From assembly GCA_012719015.1 (NCBI GenBank), contig JAAYBE010000304.1, forward strand, positions 1-7,568: a DNA stretch of 7,568 bases. Direction: 5' to 3'. Made by a program: the position numbers and the translations under genes. The notes under the pieces are model-generated. The model searched no databases, was not told the origin of the DNA, and saw nothing but the letters and a program-made list of their open reading frames with translations. The DNA comes from Actinomycetota bacterium (GTDB lineage: Bacteria > Actinomycetota > Thermoleophilia > UBA2241). This document shows, in pieces, positions 6,343 through 7,568 of this stretch (the stretch's first letter is position 1; the number at the start of each line of letters is the position of its first letter).

Positions 6343-6999
6343 ATGGAGTTCGACGGCGTCATCTTCGACCTCGACGGCACGCTGGTCGACACGCTCGAGG
6401 ACATCGCCGACGCCATGGACCGCGTGCTCGCACGCGAAGGGGCGCCGGGACATCCGTACGCGCGGTACCGCTACCTCATCGGCCGCGGCATCCGCAATCT
6501 CGTCGTCGAGGCGCTGCCGGCGGAGCTGCGCAGCGCCGAGCGTGTCGATCGCTGCTACGCGCGCATGCTCGAAGACTACGGAGCGCACCTGCTGGTCAAG
6601 ACGCATGTCTATGAAGGCGTGCCCGAGCTGCTGCTCGCGCTGCGGGCCGGTGGGGTGCCGCTCGCCATCCACTCCAACAAGGCCGATCAGCCGACCCGGG
6701 CGATTGTGGCCGCGCTGCTGGACCCCGACGCTTTCGTCCTGGTCGCCGGGGCGCGGCCTGACGCCCCGCTCAAGCCCGACCCGACGGTCGCCCTGAGGAT
6801 CGCCGCCCGCTTCGGGCTGCCCCCGGCGCGTGTCGCCTACGTCGGCGACTCGTCGGTCGACATGCAGACCGCGACGGCGGCCGGGATGATCGCCGTCGGC
6901 GCGGCCTGGGGCTTCAGGACGCGGGAGGAGCTCGTCGAGAACGGCGCCCGTGCGGTCATCGACGCGCCGGCCGACCTGCTCGCCCTGCGCGGGAGCTGA
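6343..6999 (+). CDS. HAD-superfamily hydrolase, phosphoglycolate phosphatase type
   Basis: A 218-residue cytoplasmic phosphatase of HAD subfamily IA. All four catalytic motifs are visible: DLDGT with nucleophile D9 and acid/base D11; Ser111 in IHSNK; Lys144 in LKPDP; and GDSSVD at 168-173, whose acidic residues hold magnesium. The helical cap lies at about 16-85, opening TLEDIADAMDRVL. The closing AWGFRTREELVENGA (188-202) and the cap layout resemble phosphoglycolate phosphatases (Gph), which hydrolyse 2-phosphoglycolate, but related enzymes act on pyrophosphate or sugar phosphates, so the substrate is open. ATG 6343 is chosen because the family begins directly with the DxDGT strand. A longer in-frame reading from 6166 would add a non-conserved arginine-rich leader across the divergent promoter region. 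It is transcribed away from the potassium operon, and its 3' end overlaps the convergent IMPase-family gene by 44 bases. Confidence 0.93.
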   Translation: MEFDGVIFDLDGTLVDTLEDIADAMDRVLAREGAPGHPYARYRYLIGRGIRNLVVEALPAELRSAERVDRCYARMLEDYGAHLLVKTHVYEGVPELLLALRAGGVPLAIHSNKADQPTRAIVAALLDPDAFVLVAGARPDAPLKPDPTVALRIAARFGLPPARVAYVGDSSVDMQTATAAGMIAVGAAWGFRTREELVENGARAVIDAPADLLALRGS

Positions 7000-7568
7000 G
7001 TGCGCCCGCCTCCGTGAGCAGCTCGAGGAAGGGGGTCATGAGGGCGGGGTGCGCGGCGACGACGGCGGGCCCCCGCCCGTGTGCCGCGACGACGTGTTCC
7101 ACGGCGGCGCCGGCCTCGCGCGCGATGAGCGTGCCAGCGGCGTAGTCCCACGGCGAGAGGTCCAGTTCCCAGTAGGCGTCGACCTCGCCGGCGGCGACGC
7201 GGCAGAGGTCGAGCGCGGCGGAGCCGCCCCGGCGCAGGTCGCGGACGCGGCGCACCACCCTGGCCGCCGTGGCTCCCTGCCGCTCACGGTGACCGGCGTC
7301 GTAACTGAAGCCCGTGGCCACCAGTGCGTGGCTGAGGTCCGTCGCCGGGCGGACGTGGACCGGACGGTCGCCGACGAACGCCCCGTGTCCCGCGAGCGCC
7401 CGATACAACCTGCCGGCGCTCGAATCCAGCACCACGCCGACGCGGGCGGCGCCGTCGATCTCGACGGCGATGGACACGGCGTACGCCGGATAACCGTAGA
7501 CGTAGTTGGTGGTCCCGTCGAGAGGGTCGATGACCCAGCGCACCCCGCTGGCGCCGTCGTGTCGGCTC
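6956..7568 (-). CDS. Inositol monophosphatase family protein (5' end off window)
   Basis: The C-terminal 203 residues of a magnesium-dependent phosphatase of the IMPase/SuhB/HisN group, soluble and about 260 residues long in full. The frame is open to base 7567, so the N-terminus, including the first metal-binding glutamate region, lies beyond the edge. Visible are WVIDPLDGTTNY (visible residues 11-22), whose aspartates bind metal; GGSAALDLCRVAAGEVDAY, the conserved core; and WDYAAG, whose aspartate completes the site. A GTG at 7543 is inside the conserved region and is not the real start. Substrates in the family include inositol-1-phosphate, histidinol phosphate and fructose-1,6-bisphosphate, and I cannot choose between them here. 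The final dozen residues are arginine/alanine-rich, look unconserved, and are read from DNA that also codes for the end of the HAD phosphatase on the other strand. Confidence 0.93.
   Translation of the reverse strand, partial: SRHDGASGVRWVIDPLDGTTNYVYGYPAYAVSIAVEIDGAARVGVVLDSSAGRLYRALAGHGAFVGDRPVHVRPATDLSHALVATGFSYDAGHRERQGATAARVVRRVRDLRRGGSAALDLCRVAAGEVDAYWELDLSPWDYAAGTLIAREAGAAVEHVVAAHGRGPAVVAAHPALMTPFLELLTEAGALSSRAGRAGRPARR

Overview
This 7.6-kb window is very GC-rich, densely coded DNA. Several start codons are GTG and almost every codon ends in G or C. Together with the gene order (an APC-type permease beside small TrkA-type RCK proteins), this suggests an actinobacterium or a similar high-GC lineage. 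The sequence alone does not name a genus. I see no tRNA, rRNA, CRISPR array, insertion sequence or phage gene.

Left and centre (1-6172, minus strand): five genes in one direction with gaps of only 2 to 31 bases, so very probably one operon. In order of transcription they are: a 711-residue APC-superfamily permease with a universal-stress-protein (USP) tail; a 139-residue protein made only of an RCK_N nucleotide-binding domain; a 236-residue TrkA-type protein (RCK_N + RCK_C); a 449-residue full-length TrkA (two RCK_N/RCK_C units); and TrkH, whose last few residues lie beyond base 1. The last two are a standard Trk potassium-uptake system: TrkH is the membrane channel subunit and TrkA the cytoplasmic nucleotide-gated regulator. 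The first three look like a second potassium-linked unit. The permease carries a KUP-like first-helix motif, and the two small RCK proteins are probable regulators of it or of TrkH.

Divergent control region (6173-6342): a strong candidate promoter for the operon (TTGAGC, 17-base spacer, TAGCGT with an extended -10 TG) reads left. An extended -10-like element reads right and ends 7 bases before the next gene. Two adjacent inverted repeats lie between them. The operon leader is only about 38 bases, which leaves no room for a large riboswitch.

Right (6343-7568): a plus-strand HAD-family phosphatase of the phosphoglycolate phosphatase type, then a minus-strand inositol-monophosphatase-family gene whose 5' part lies beyond the right edge. 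These two genes converge and their coding ends overlap by 44 bases. They look like ordinary phosphate-ester hydrolases with no evident link to potassium transport.

The most interesting idea is that the whole leftward operon is a two-transporter potassium system with a set of RCK subunits of different domain make-up. It resembles the linkage of an APC protein with ceoB/ceoC in mycobacteria, so it is an under-described arrangement and not a wholly new system.
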